Source of the DNA: Nitrospirota bacterium
Lineage (GTDB): Bacteria; Nitrospirota; Thermodesulfovibrionia; Thermodesulfovibrionales; Magnetobacteriaceae
Direction: 5' to 3'
NCBI GenBank assembly: GCA_015233615.1
Contig: JADFXJ010000017.1
Span: 1 to 44,404 of the forward strand
DNA: 44,404 bases
Below the pieces are notes generated by a model. It worked only from the letters and a program-made list of their open reading frames with translations, did no database searches and was not told where the DNA came from. The position numbers and the translations under genes are program-made. Positions 10,309 through 21,025 of this stretch are shown one piece after another; positions within the stretch are counted from its first letter, which is position 1, and each line of letters opens with the position of its first letter.

Positions 10309-10400
10309 AAATACGCGTAAGTTCCACAAAGTGTGAATTTCCACTATAATAACATTTTTCATGGGTAAAGAAAAAATCCGCATAGCTGGTAATATATCGC

Positions 10401-10415
10401 TATAATATATCTATG
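10401..10415 (+). promoter_or_regulatory. -10 element for an apparently leaderless lpxK
   Basis: TATAAT (10401-10406), 6 nt, ATG (10413); no obvious Shine-Dalgarno. Confidence 0.45.
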
Positions 10416-11444
10416 AACGTTATCGAGTACTTGTATTACGCCATACATCTGGCCAACATGGGACGACGGTTGAAAAGGATGCGATACCTCCCTCAAAAGG
10501 TGGTTAGCGTAGGTAACGTTACCCTTGGAGGCACCGGAAAGACTCCCGCAGTAATCGCTCTGGCCTCCGAAGCGCTCAGGCGGGGGCTTAAGGTTGCCGT
10601 ACTTACCAGGGGCTACGGCGGCAAAGGCAAAGGAGCACTGCTCGTCTCCACCGGAGCGGGCCCCCTGGTGGGCTTTGAGGAAGGCGGTGACGAGCCGGTG
10701 TTGATGGCTGCGAAGCTGCGCGGCGTGGAGGTCATAAAGGGCGCTGACCGTTACGCGGCTGCCGGCTTATCCGCCGGGACGGACCTATTTATACTGGACG
10801 ATGGCTTTCAGCGCGTGGACGTTCACAGGGACATCGACGTCGTTTTAGTGGACTCCATAAAGGGCTTTGGAAACGGCAGGCTTTTCCCTTTAGGCCCGCT
10901 GAGGGAGCCCGTTTCGGCCCTTAGCCGGGCCCACTTCATAGTGGAAACGAACTCCCCCGGCAGCGCGGCACCTGAGAAGAAAAAAACGTATCCGGCCCCG
11001 TTGGAGGGTGCCGGTTCTACCGGTGTTGCCACCAACCCCCCTTTCGTTTACAGTGCCGTGCACAAACCGGTAGCCCTGCTTAGTCGGGCCGGCACTTCGC
11101 TGCCCCTTTCGACGATCGAATCCGTGCCGGTAACGGCCTTTTGCGGTATAGGCAATCCGATGGGATTTAAACGTTCCCTCCAGTCTTTGGGAGCGTTGGT
11201 GGTACACCTGGAAACCTTCCCTGACCATCACTTATACCGCAGTCAGGACTTGAAAAGGGTTTTAAAAAAGGCCGGCTCTTGCAAATGGATTATTACTACG
11301 GAAAAAGATATAATAAAGTTGGGGGGGTGGCCGGATTTAGAAAATCTGCTCGCCCTGGCCGTCGAATTTCAGGTCGGTGGTGATTTCTACGATAAGGTAT
11401 TCGGTATGGCCGGATTCTGTGATAGGAGAGATAATATAATATGA
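10413..11444 (+). CDS. lpxK: Tetraacyldisaccharide 4'-kinase
   Basis: VVSVGNVTLGGTGKTPAVIALA, VLTRGYGGK, GDEPVLMA, LDDGFQ, GPLREP, AFCGIGNP, FPDHHLY: characteristic LpxK motifs. Confidence 0.95.
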   Translation: MNVIEYLYYAIHLANMGRRLKRMRYLPQKVVSVGNVTLGGTGKTPAVIALASEALRRGLKVAVLTRGYGGKGKGALLVSTGAGPLVGFEEGGDEPVLMAAKLRGVEVIKGADRYAAAGLSAGTDLFILDDGFQRVDVHRDIDVVLVDSIKGFGNGRLFPLGPLREPVSALSRAHFIVETNSPGSAAPEKKKTYPAPLEGAGSTGVATNPPFVYSAVHKPVALLSRAGTSLPLSTIESVPVTAFCGIGNPMGFKRSLQSLGALVVHLETFPDHHLYRSQDLKRVLKKAGSCKWIITTEKDIIKLGGWPDLENLLALAVEFQVGGDFYDKVFGMAGFCDRRDNII

Positions 11445-11457
11445 GGAGTACTATAGT

Positions 11458-12354
11458 ATGATGTATTTTGGGAATTACCTGATAGGGAAAAAACTGGTAA
11501 CGGAGGAAGACGTACTTGACGCGCTGAAGTACCAGAGCGAAAAGACGCCTTCTTTCATAGAGTTAGCGTGCAAGTTTTCGTTCCTTGACATGAAGCAGGT
11601 TTACGAAATACTCACTTACCAGGCCCACACCGACCTGGCCTTCGAAGAGGTGGCACTCAGGAGGAGGGCCGTCACCGAAGAACAGTTTAAAGATGTCATT
11701 GCCGAAAGAGAAAGGCTCAGACCTCACATCGGCGACGTACTCGTTTACTTCGGCAAGATATCCGAGGACGTAATGCTCTTCGAACTGGGCCGCTATACGA
11801 CGCTCAAGGAGAGCTTTGCGGAGACAAGCGGCATTCTGGCCAGATTCAGCATGTTCGAGCCCATCGGCAAGCAGGCACTCGACTCTCTTGCCTATATAGT
11901 CGAAAAGCGCACGTGCAAGCCTTTCGAGATGGTATTATGCGAAGGGGGACCGGCGGAGAGCTTTTACTGCGTCGTCTCCGGCACGCTGAAAGTTACCAGA
12001 AAGCATCCCGTGAGGTACGCCGCCGGCGATAGCAGGACCGGAGGCGACAGCAAGGACGTATACCTCTACAGACTCGAACAAAACGACGTGTTTGGCATCT
12101 CGGCCCTCTTCGAGGGAGAGTACAGGAATGCCAGCGTCACAAACGAAGACGACGAGACGGTTCTCCTTTGCTTCCACAGGGATGATTTCATGGAATTTCT
12201 CAGAGAGCATCCAAAGGCGTCCCACCACGTTTTGCTCTACATAATACGGCGCATGGGACATATGCTGAAAATGGCCGGCCAGGAACTCATCTACGAGAGG
12301 ACCAGCTTCATGTCCGGCGGGCATACCGATTCCATCATGGACGACATAGTTTGA
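11458..12354 (+). CDS. Cyclic-nucleotide-binding-domain (Crp-like sensor) protein
   Basis: C-terminal cNMP fold (VLCEGGPAESFYCVVSGTLKVTR...LEQNDVFGISALFEGEYRNASVTNEDDETVLLCFHRDDFMEFL); no HTH seen. Confidence 0.75.
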   Translation: MMYFGNYLIGKKLVTEEDVLDALKYQSEKTPSFIELACKFSFLDMKQVYEILTYQAHTDLAFEEVALRRRAVTEEQFKDVIAERERLRPHIGDVLVYFGKISEDVMLFELGRYTTLKESFAETSGILARFSMFEPIGKQALDSLAYIVEKRTCKPFEMVLCEGGPAESFYCVVSGTLKVTRKHPVRYAAGDSRTGGDSKDVYLYRLEQNDVFGISALFEGEYRNASVTNEDDETVLLCFHRDDFMEFLREHPKASHHVLLYIIRRMGHMLKMAGQELIYERTSFMSGGHTDSIMDDIV

Positions 12355-12359
12355 GGCGC

Positions 12360-12694
12360 CTACAGAGGTGCTTTGCTTCGGCGATCCTTGAAATGACTGC
12401 TCTTCCCTCGCATAGGGCCTTTTGATGGGCGGGGAAATGTGTCCTCCGCTTTCGGTTCCTCTTCCATGGTTATGGGATGTACTTTCGGGCGGGGAAGCGT
12501 GCGTCCTTCAGCTTCGAAATGGCGCATAACGTCATCGACTACCTCACATAATTCGCAGCATAGCTTTACCGGATCGTCTCCATGCCTGTTATCAAGTCAG
12601 GGCATTCTCCTATATAGACTTGATCTTCTTCACTCCATTCGACCCATTTATGGTACATGTCACTCTTTCTCATTAATTCAGGAAACTCTTCCAT
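12360..12694 (-). pseudogene. HicB-family antitoxin-like gene, frameshifted
   Basis: Frame 1 from 12694: MEEFPELMRKSDMYHKWVEWSEEDQVYIGECPDLITGMETIR*; shifted frame GDDPVKLCCELCEVVDDVMRHFEAEGRTLPRP...SKAPL* ending at 12360. Confidence 0.65.
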
Positions 12695-12723
12695 TTTAAT
12701 TTATTCTCCATGAAATAACGGGC

Positions 12724-14178
12724 TCACTCACGGGCAACCGCTTTAACGCCGCCTTTACGTCCCAAACCATAGCCGACCCGATAGACGTCCGTGAGATTAA
12801 CCCGGCCGTCCGTCATACGCTCGAATATTCCTAGTGATTCAATATCCCGCCTTATGCCATCGGGCCCTTCTTCCAAATGTTCCGGAGGAAGTTTAACCTC
12901 TTTCAGTTGATCTAAAAATTTTTTTCCTTTCCATTGACTGGCTATTTCCTCAAAACTACATGGAACCATCAGACCTTTTAATGGCTCCATTAATCTGCCC
13001 ACCCATGGATAGTCTTCTTCCATTTCCTGAACACGAATCTTTGACGCCTTCTGAACTCCTTTCCTGATACTTTCATAGGAAAGAGCATATTTATAGTCAT
13101 CGCCTGGCCGCTGATTGTCCTCAGCGGTATGGCGGATGGCAGATAGAAAGCTCCTGGGGCTTACCTGTTTGCTAGTATCTCCAAGGTGGCTCGGTAACCA
13201 GGTATATGGAAAACCACGACGGTGATCCCTGCTCATCCAGTGACCTGTAATGGAATGAAAGATTGTTTCCTGTGCGTCTTCTTCGGTTCGCATAACGTCA
13301 GGAACCGTCCAAACATTATTATATTGGTTCCAGGATAAATTAAGAATCTCTTTACATCCTTCCCTGAAAAGGTTACCTTTATTTGGTTCATTCCCAAGGT
13401 ATTGCCAAAGCAGACCATACAAGTCAGTCCTCGGCCAGCGTAACTCTACTTTTTGATTAAGAACTTTCAATGAGTCAGGGAAATAGATGGCTTTCGTATC
13501 TTCTATGAGATCCGGCCTTACAAATGCCTTTGGCCTGATACGCCTGTAGGATCTGAACTCCAATAGAACTTGCAAAAGGCCGCGTATTATCTTTAGCATC
13601 GTCGGCCAATCATCCGCTGCCCGGTCCAATGCATCGAAAAGAATCAGGTGGTAGACATTCGCTTGATCAAGCTCTTGATCGGCCCTAACCAATAGCTGCT
13701 CCACGCTCTCCGGGTTTGCGATTACCCATTTGACCGTATCGGTCCAGCTTGAAGCGGGCAACGCCAGATCTTCAGCCATACCCTTGATAACATGCCGCAA
13801 TACAATGGAGCGCCAGATTTGCGAGGGATCGAATTCCCGGCTTAATTGCACGAGATTATCCTTATCAGGATAATCGTCCGGAGCGGTGCGCTCTCCAAAC
13901 CCTACGGACACTTTTGTGTTTTTACCTATATCGGATTTGGGAAGGAGATGCGCTAACATTTGGCGGTGTTCATCACTTTGCATAACAGTCCACCAAAAGC
14001 TTTTTCCTGCCCCCCTGATTCCACTGACCAGCATGGCGTTAGAATGCAATGCTTTTGAATGTCCCGTAGGTATGTATGTGTATCTAAGATCCGGAGTTTG
14101 ACCGGAAACCGACGTATCCTGAGGCAGTGCAGCTCTTATCAACTCTCGTATTTCCTGAGGAAATCGGTAATCCGTCAT
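12724..14178 (-). CDS. P-loop ATPase, third gene of the HEPN/KGGVGR cassette
   Basis: Walker A GIRGAGKS, Walker B-like YHLILFDALDR; start codon overlaps the upstream stop by ATGA (14175-14178). Confidence 0.75.
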   Translation of the reverse strand: MTDYRFPQEIRELIRAALPQDTSVSGQTPDLRYTYIPTGHSKALHSNAMLVSGIRGAGKSFWWTVMQSDEHRQMLAHLLPKSDIGKNTKVSVGFGERTAPDDYPDKDNLVQLSREFDPSQIWRSIVLRHVIKGMAEDLALPASSWTDTVKWVIANPESVEQLLVRADQELDQANVYHLILFDALDRAADDWPTMLKIIRGLLQVLLEFRSYRRIRPKAFVRPDLIEDTKAIYFPDSLKVLNQKVELRWPRTDLYGLLWQYLGNEPNKGNLFREGCKEILNLSWNQYNNVWTVPDVMRTEEDAQETIFHSITGHWMSRDHRRGFPYTWLPSHLGDTSKQVSPRSFLSAIRHTAEDNQRPGDDYKYALSYESIRKGVQKASKIRVQEMEEDYPWVGRLMEPLKGLMVPCSFEEIASQWKGKKFLDQLKEVKLPPEHLEEGPDGIRRDIESLGIFERMTDGRVNLTDVYRVGYGLGRKGGVKAVARE

Positions 14179-15587
14179 ACGTTTTCTTCACGTGGAAACA
14201 ACATATTTTCAGCTTTGGCCATAAAACTGCCCATTGCCGCTTCAACAATCCGTTCATCAACGCCGACACCATTTCGCAAGGGATCAAATTCCTGCAACTC
14301 CCGACTCCAATAGACCGGAAACGGGTAATGCGGCGCATCTTCAGTGCTCAAGTCATAAATGAAAGCCTCAGGAACACCGCCAGGAATTATAATATGAACA
14401 GGGGCTTCGCCGCTCAAGTCATAACTGAAAGCATCATCGGTTTGCGCCTCTGCTTCATCATATTCATCGTATTTATCGTAAAGATGATCCCGGAACAAAT
14501 CCCATGCTCTCTCTCTGAATCGCTTGAGGTACTCTTTCATCCCTGTTTCCGGCACCATACCCGCCACAATTTGTAACTTATGCCGGAATTTCAGCAACTC
14601 CCGCTCCGGCAGATATTTCCGCCAGTGGCTGAATAGGAATTCGTAAGCCCTCCATGTCTGCTCTGAATCAACGGCAAAAAGAAAAGCGTCCGCATTCATT
14701 CGGGTAACGGAAACTGCTGCGATATCATGTAGGCCTGCCCGGCTGTCTAGTATGACCAAATCAGGCTCTTCCTTTCTTTCCACCTGCTCAACCATCTGTT
14801 GCAGACGCTCGGCCCAAGGTTTGGAAGCATTGCCGCTGAACTCTGAGTAACACCTGGCGAGCTTTGGCATATAATCTCCGGTGTTCCGTCCGTAAGCAGG
14901 TATGATTAGAATTTCTCCTTGCAGATCTCTCGCCAGTGGACTCGGTGCGATCATTGCATCTTCAATGCTATTGCCCTGGCCGACACCGTCTTCAATGAAC
15001 CAGTCCACGATCCCATAATCCGGCAAATACTCTTTAGACAGTAACGTGCTGCTCACGCCTGGAGACTCTAAATCCAGATCGAAAACCAGGACCTTTTTCC
15101 CCTTTTTAGCCAGTTGCCATGCCAAAATCGCCAATGCGGTTGAACGACCTACGCCGCCCTTGATCCCGAAAAACGTAACACGGCGGTTCGTAGTCTTACG
15201 TTTAATTGGTGCAAGCACCCAATCCTGGCCGATGATCTGTCTGTCAAGAAGCCAGACCTTCAAACCACCTTCTTCAGCCATAAATAGCCGGTCACTAGAG
15301 ACAAATACCTGCTCTCCCTGCTCCAAGTCACCTACATACAGCACTGCTCTATCTGGCGGAAACCCGTAAGCGCCGAGGGCCTCTGTTAGCTTTTGACTGC
15401 ACTTGCGTAACGCTAGCTTCTGGTTATCTAACAATTCCTCATAGCGCCCGCGAACCACTACGCGGATTCGCCCGCGCAAGTCTCGTACCAGCATAATTTC
15501 ATCACCACAGACGGTACCGAGGCCCTTGACCGTATCGATCGCAATATCCAAAGCGCTGTTAAAGAGTACCGGTGTTTGTTTGGTCAT
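14175..15587 (-). CDS. KGGVGR-motif variant ParA/MinD-like ATPase
   Basis: VTFFGIKGGVGRSTALAILAWQLAKKGKKVLVFDLDLESPGVSSTLL, DLVILDSRAGLHDIAAVSVTRMNADAFLFAVDSEQTWRAY; start at MTKQTPV with AAGGAG RBS and ATGA overlap with the upstream gene. Confidence 0.85.
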   Translation of the reverse strand: MTKQTPVLFNSALDIAIDTVKGLGTVCGDEIMLVRDLRGRIRVVVRGRYEELLDNQKLALRKCSQKLTEALGAYGFPPDRAVLYVGDLEQGEQVFVSSDRLFMAEEGGLKVWLLDRQIIGQDWVLAPIKRKTTNRRVTFFGIKGGVGRSTALAILAWQLAKKGKKVLVFDLDLESPGVSSTLLSKEYLPDYGIVDWFIEDGVGQGNSIEDAMIAPSPLARDLQGEILIIPAYGRNTGDYMPKLARCYSEFSGNASKPWAERLQQMVEQVERKEEPDLVILDSRAGLHDIAAVSVTRMNADAFLFAVDSEQTWRAYEFLFSHWRKYLPERELLKFRHKLQIVAGMVPETGMKEYLKRFRERAWDLFRDHLYDKYDEYDEAEAQTDDAFSYDLSGEAPVHIIIPGGVPEAFIYDLSTEDAPHYPFPVYWSRELQEFDPLRNGVGVDERIVEAAMGSFMAKAENMLFPREENV

Positions 15588-16009
15588 ACAATAACTCCTT
15601 CCCAAAAGGCTTTATCAAGTACCAATCTGACCATATGTGCAGCCTGTTTGTGATCTTCGGCAATCTCTTTGTCAACAGCCGTACTATGGCAGTAACGCTG
15701 GCTAATATCCCAATTCATAAAAGGGTTTGGAATACCAGAGAGTAGAGAAGCATAACGAGTGTCGCCCCTGTAATTTGCAAACATTATGAATTCATCCCAT
15801 AACTCATTGATATGAACACGGTGCTTATTAGCCACCGGCATACCGTCCTGCCAGAATGCCGACGAATTCAACCCACGCATAACCGCCTTCAACGCGCACT
15901 CTGTGAATAAGCCAAATAAATGGTCTGCATTTGCAAATCTTGTATTCTCAAACAAATACCTCGCGTCTTTCCAATGTCGCTCGGCTGCATCGTGGAAATC
16001 AACCGGCAT
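15584..16009 (-). CDS. HEPN-like domain protein, first gene of the cassette
   Basis: Small all-helical protein with ANADHLFGLFTECALKAVMRGL, resembling the HEPN Y.xGxxxECxLKA helix; good RBS (AGGAGG) upstream. Confidence 0.55.
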   Translation of the reverse strand: MPVDFHDAAERHWKDARYLFENTRFANADHLFGLFTECALKAVMRGLNSSAFWQDGMPVANKHRVHINELWDEFIMFANYRGDTRYASLLSGIPNPFMNWDISQRYCHSTAVDKEIAEDHKQAAHMVRLVLDKAFWEGVIV

Positions 16010-16277
16010 GGTTGCCTCCTATAAATTGGTTTTGTCTACTTTTTAACACGTTAATACAAGCCCGTCTGGAATGTTTTGTCTGTTTTGTGATGGTATGGAT
16101 AAATAGAGGGCGGCAGGTAATTGCCGCATGGTGCCCGGCAGGGTTGACAATACGAACGAACGCAGACCGCCAATTGTGTACAAAGGCAAGGGCTGCCATG
16201 CGGCTTATGAGCCTGCAACGTTTAACGTCTTGCGTAGTTTTGCCTCCTCACAGCCCCGCCGGTTTATTAACTCATCC

Positions 16278-16706
16278 TTAGAAGGGCTGTTCTTTCTCGA
16301 TCGCCTCTATCTTTTCCGTCTTTTCTTTGCACTCGACGCACATGGTGGCGTAGGGCAGCACCTTTAGCCTGGCCTCGCTTATGGGCAGGCCGCAGTCCTC
16401 GCAGATACCGTAGCTTCCATCTGCGAGTTTTCTGAGCGCTTCGTCTATCTTGTTGAGTTTTAGCTTGTGCTGGTGCAATTTCTGCAGGATGATGTCTTCG
16501 GACACGTCTACGACAGACCAGTCGCCGTCGTCTATGGCGGCTTCGACCTGCTGCTTTTCCTCGCCTTTGGTGAAGTTGGATATTTCGGTCTTGGCTTCTT
16601 TAAGAATCTTGCCGCGTTCGTCGATAAGAATCTTTTTGACTCTTCTTGTTCTATCCGAGTCGCTCTCATTGCCATGCAGGTCGTTATTACTGGCCATTGT
16701 CTCCAC
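16278..16706 (-). CDS. DksA/TraR-type C4 zinc finger protein
   Basis: ICEDCGLPISEARLKVLPYATMCVECKEK preceded by a coiled coil; GTG start. Confidence 0.9.
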   Translation of the reverse strand: METMASNNDLHGNESDSDRTRRVKKILIDERGKILKEAKTEISNFTKGEEKQQVEAAIDDGDWSVVDVSEDIILQKLHQHKLKLNKIDEALRKLADGSYGICEDCGLPISEARLKVLPYATMCVECKEKTEKIEAIEKEQPF

Positions 16707-16848
16707 CTTTCTGTTCGGACTGTTCCCCGTCCGTCGATTCTTTATACAAATCGACTATGCTTTTGACCTTTATGCCTGCGCTTTTCAGGGCTTTCTGTAT
16801 ATCCGGAAGCTTTGCGTCTTCCACTTTCAACATGTAATTAATCTGCAA
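16687..16848 (-). CDS. Small conserved-looking ORF (53 aa) between frr and dksA-like gene
   Basis: TTG start with GGAGG RBS: (M)QINYMLKVEDAKLPDIQKALKSAGIKVKSIVDLYKESTDGEQSEQKGGDNGQ; overlaps the dksA-like start; absent from the ORF track. Confidence 0.6.
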   Translation of the reverse strand: MQINYMLKVEDAKLPDIQKALKSAGIKVKSIVDLYKESTDGEQSEQKGGDNGQ

Positions 16849-16850
16849 TT

Positions 16851-18186
<1,336 letters not shown>

Positions 18187-18333
18187 TTATAGTTATAATG
18201 TGCTAATCGTGCCGTTTAATAACGTTCTATAATTAATTCTACTATATCTTTACGCCTTAACGCTACAATTCGATCCGATTGTCCGCTTAGAACCCGACTT
18301 TTCCGGTTAGAACCTGATTTCTCCGGCCATCAC

Positions 18334-18963
18334 TCAACTGCACGCCTCGCAGGAAGAAGGGGCACTATCCTGGTTTTCTCCAACCTGGTATCTCGCGAAA
18401 CGCCTTATGACGATATTTTCGCCGAGTTTGGCGATCTTCTCTACCAGGAGATCGTTTATGGTCATCTTACCATCGGAGTCTTTCACGAAAACCTGTTTCA
18501 TAAGGCAGGTATCGGAGAAAAACTTTTCGAGTTTACCCTCTACGATCTTGTCTATGACGTTTGCCGGCTTGTTTTGGATCTGGGCCCTGTAGATTTCCTT
18601 CTCCTTTGCGACCACGTCGGCCGAAATGTCGTCCGGCGAAATGTACTGGGGGCTGGAAGCGGCTATCTGCATGGCCACGTCTTTGGCGAGAGCCTTGAAT
18701 TCGTAGGTTTTGGCTACGAAGTCCGTTTCGCAGTTGAGCTCGATCATCACTCCTATCTTATCCATATGTATGTAGGAATAAATAATCCCCTCGGAGGCCT
18801 TCCTGGTGGACTTTTTCGACGCAGTGGCCAATCCCTTCTTTCTCAGTATTTCGAGGGCCTTGTCGAAGTCGCCACCCGACTCGGTGAGGGCTTTTTTGCA
18901 CTCCATCATACCCACCCCCGTCTTTTCCCTCATCTCTTTTACCATGCCGGCGGAAATGCTCAT
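18334..18963 (-). CDS. tsf: Elongation factor Ts
   Basis: [38 protein letters not shown]...[10 protein letters not shown]. Confidence 0.98.
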   Translation of the reverse strand: MSISAGMVKEMREKTGVGMMECKKALTESGGDFDKALEILRKKGLATASKKSTRKASEGIIYSYIHMDKIGVMIELNCETDFVAKTYEFKALAKDVAMQIAASSPQYISPDDISADVVAKEKEIYRAQIQNKPANVIDKIVEGKLEKFFSDTCLMKQVFVKDSDGKMTINDLLVEKIAKLGENIVIRRFARYQVGENQDSAPSSCEACS

Positions 18964-19730
18964 ATCTTTACTTCCTCCTCTTCTATGTTTTCCTGTACTT
19001 TTTTCTCTTCTATCTGCTGGGCCTCCGCCTCGTCGTCGAGTTTCTTGGCGAGCATCGACTTGCCCTCCAGCATGGCGTCGGCCATCTTGCCGGTTACGAG
19101 CTTTACGGCCCTGATGGCGTCGTCGTTACCGGGTATGACGTAGTCTATGCTATCGGGGTCGCAGTTGGTGTCCACAATGGCCACAACCGGAATGGAGAGC
19201 TTCCTGGCCTCCATGACGGCTATATTTTCCCTGCGCGGGTCAATTACAAAAACCACTCCCGGAAGGGCCTTCATCTCTTTTATGCCGCCCAGGTTCTTCT
19301 CGAGCTTGATGCGCTCTTTTTCGAGCTTGGTGACCTCTTTTTTAGTGAGCACGTCGTAGGTGCCGTCGATTTTCATCTGCTCTATCTTCTTGAGCCTCTC
19401 GATACTCTTCTTTATTGTGGTGAAGTTCGTAAGCATTCCTCCAAGCCACCGCTGGTTGACGAAAAACGCTCCGGACTTATTAGCCTCCTCGGCTATAGCG
19501 TCCTGGGCCTGCTTCTTCGTGCCCACAAAGAGCACGGTTTCCCCGTCCGCCGACATCTGCCTTACGAAAGAATAGGCGTCTTCTATGCCTTTGACCGTCT
19601 TTTGCAAGTCTATTATGTATATACCATTTCTTTCGCCAAAGATGAATTTCTTCATCTTCGGATTCCAACGCTTTACCTGGTGCCCGAAGTGGACTCCGGA
19701 CTCAAGCAGCTCTTTCATCGATACGACCAT
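18960..19730 (-). CDS. rpsB: 30S ribosomal protein S2
   Basis: [41 protein letters not shown]...[26 protein letters not shown]. Confidence 0.98.
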   Translation of the reverse strand: MVVSMKELLESGVHFGHQVKRWNPKMKKFIFGERNGIYIIDLQKTVKGIEDAYSFVRQMSADGETVLFVGTKKQAQDAIAEEANKSGAFFVNQRWLGGMLTNFTTIKKSIERLKKIEQMKIDGTYDVLTKKEVTKLEKERIKLEKNLGGIKEMKALPGVVFVIDPRRENIAVMEARKLSIPVVAIVDTNCDPDSIDYVIPGNDDAIRAVKLVTGKMADAMLEGKSMLAKKLDDEAEAQQIEEKKVQENIEEEEVKI

Positions 19731-19999
19731 TACTTACATCCTCCTTGCGGTTAATCCTCCGCTATTTTTATCACATCCGTTTAACGGCGTTTGGGACGTT
19801 TGGCCGGAACCCTCCAGGACTGCCATTTTGGCTGCCCCGGGGTAACGCCTGCGCCTTTCAAACCTATTAAACCGGATGCACCGACCCCGGAAACCTTTCT
19901 AAGGTACTGGCTAAATAGCGTGCGTATTTGTCAATCTTGAATTTTAACATAGAATAACGTCGTATTTCAATAAATATTTCAAGTTGTGTCAATTCCAAT

Positions 20000-20029
20000 T
20001 TGACCGATTGATTCATCTGGTGGTATAAT
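20000..20029 (+). promoter_or_regulatory. Sigma70-like promoter of the tungstate operon
   Basis: TTGACC (20000-20005), 18 bp, TATAAT (20024-20029). Confidence 0.6.
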
Positions 20030-20070
20030 TTTCTGGCTGATAACTCTGTTATCCTTAATATTTCATTATC

Positions 20071-20997
20071 ATGAGGAGGTTTTCTATGGTTTTCAATCTG
20101 CCTGTAAGATCAATGGCATCGCCGAAATGTCTGCTTAAGCTAATCGGGCTGGCGCCACTGGCTCTATTGGTGCTCTTTGCCGGCTTGGTACTCGTTACCA
20201 ATTTTGCGAATTTTACCGATTTGGCCTGGGCCGGCGGGAAGGAGATCGTCTGCGCCTCTACGACCAGCACCGAAAACTCCGGCCTCTTTGCCTACCTGTT
20301 GCCCATTTTCGAGGGAAAAACCGGTATCACGGTAAAAGTCGTTGCCCGTGGCACCGGTGCCGCTATAGAATTGGGCAAGCGCGGCGATGCCGACGTGGTG
20401 TTCGTCCACGCAAGGGACGCCGAGATGAAGGCCGTAGAGGAAGGGTATTTCGTAAACCGTCGCGACGTCATGTACAACGATTTCGTCATTGTAGGACCAC
20501 CCGGCGACCCGGCAAAAATTAAGACGGCGGGCTCCGCCATAGAGGCATTCGAAAGGATCGCATCAGGCGGCCATACCTTCGTGTCGAGATCAGACAACTC
20601 CGGTACGAATATAAAGGAACTCGACATATGGAAAAAGGCCGGCCTGGATGCAAAGGGCCGGAAATGGTACCTGGAGGCAGGCCAGGGAATGGAAAAAACC
20701 CAGCGCGTTGCCGATGAAAAAAGAGCCTACACGCTCAGCGACAGGAGCACGTGGCTTGCCACTAAAGACAAGGACAGGCTGGATCTGGCCATCCTTTTCG
20801 AAGGCGACCCCATACTCTTTAACCAGTACGGCGTCATGGCAGTTAACCCCGGGAAGAACCCTAACGCCAGGTACACCGAAGCTATGCAATTTATAAACTG
20901 GCTTGTAGCGAAAGAGGGCCAGGAGGCGATAGGCGCATTCAAAGATGCCCACGGCAACCGGCTTTTTATACCGAACGCCAGATTAGACGCCAGGTGA
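20071..20997 (+). CDS. tupA: Tungstate-type ABC transporter substrate-binding protein
   Basis: Signal/TM segment, then IVCASTTSTENSGLFAYLLPIFEGKTGITVKVVARGTGAAIELGKRGDADVVFVHA...FVSRSDNSGTNIKELDIWKKAG (TupA/WtpA-like). Confidence 0.88.
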   Translation: MRRFSMVFNLPVRSMASPKCLLKLIGLAPLALLVLFAGLVLVTNFANFTDLAWAGGKEIVCASTTSTENSGLFAYLLPIFEGKTGITVKVVARGTGAAIELGKRGDADVVFVHARDAEMKAVEEGYFVNRRDVMYNDFVIVGPPGDPAKIKTAGSAIEAFERIASGGHTFVSRSDNSGTNIKELDIWKKAGLDAKGRKWYLEAGQGMEKTQRVADEKRAYTLSDRSTWLATKDKDRLDLAILFEGDPILFNQYGVMAVNPGKNPNARYTEAMQFINWLVAKEGQEAIGAFKDAHGNRLFIPNARLDAR

Positions 20998-21025
20998 AGA
21001 GTGGAGTTAAGATTCCAGCCATGGA

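Noticed and set aside
12439-12699. 86-aa Ser-rich plus-strand ORF
   Set aside because: Opposite strand of the HicB-like relic, which gives meaningful family similarity
16030-16270. Possible tRNA or small RNA between the HEPN-like gene and the dksA-like gene
   Set aside because: No cloverleaf or T-loop GGTTCRA pattern found by eye
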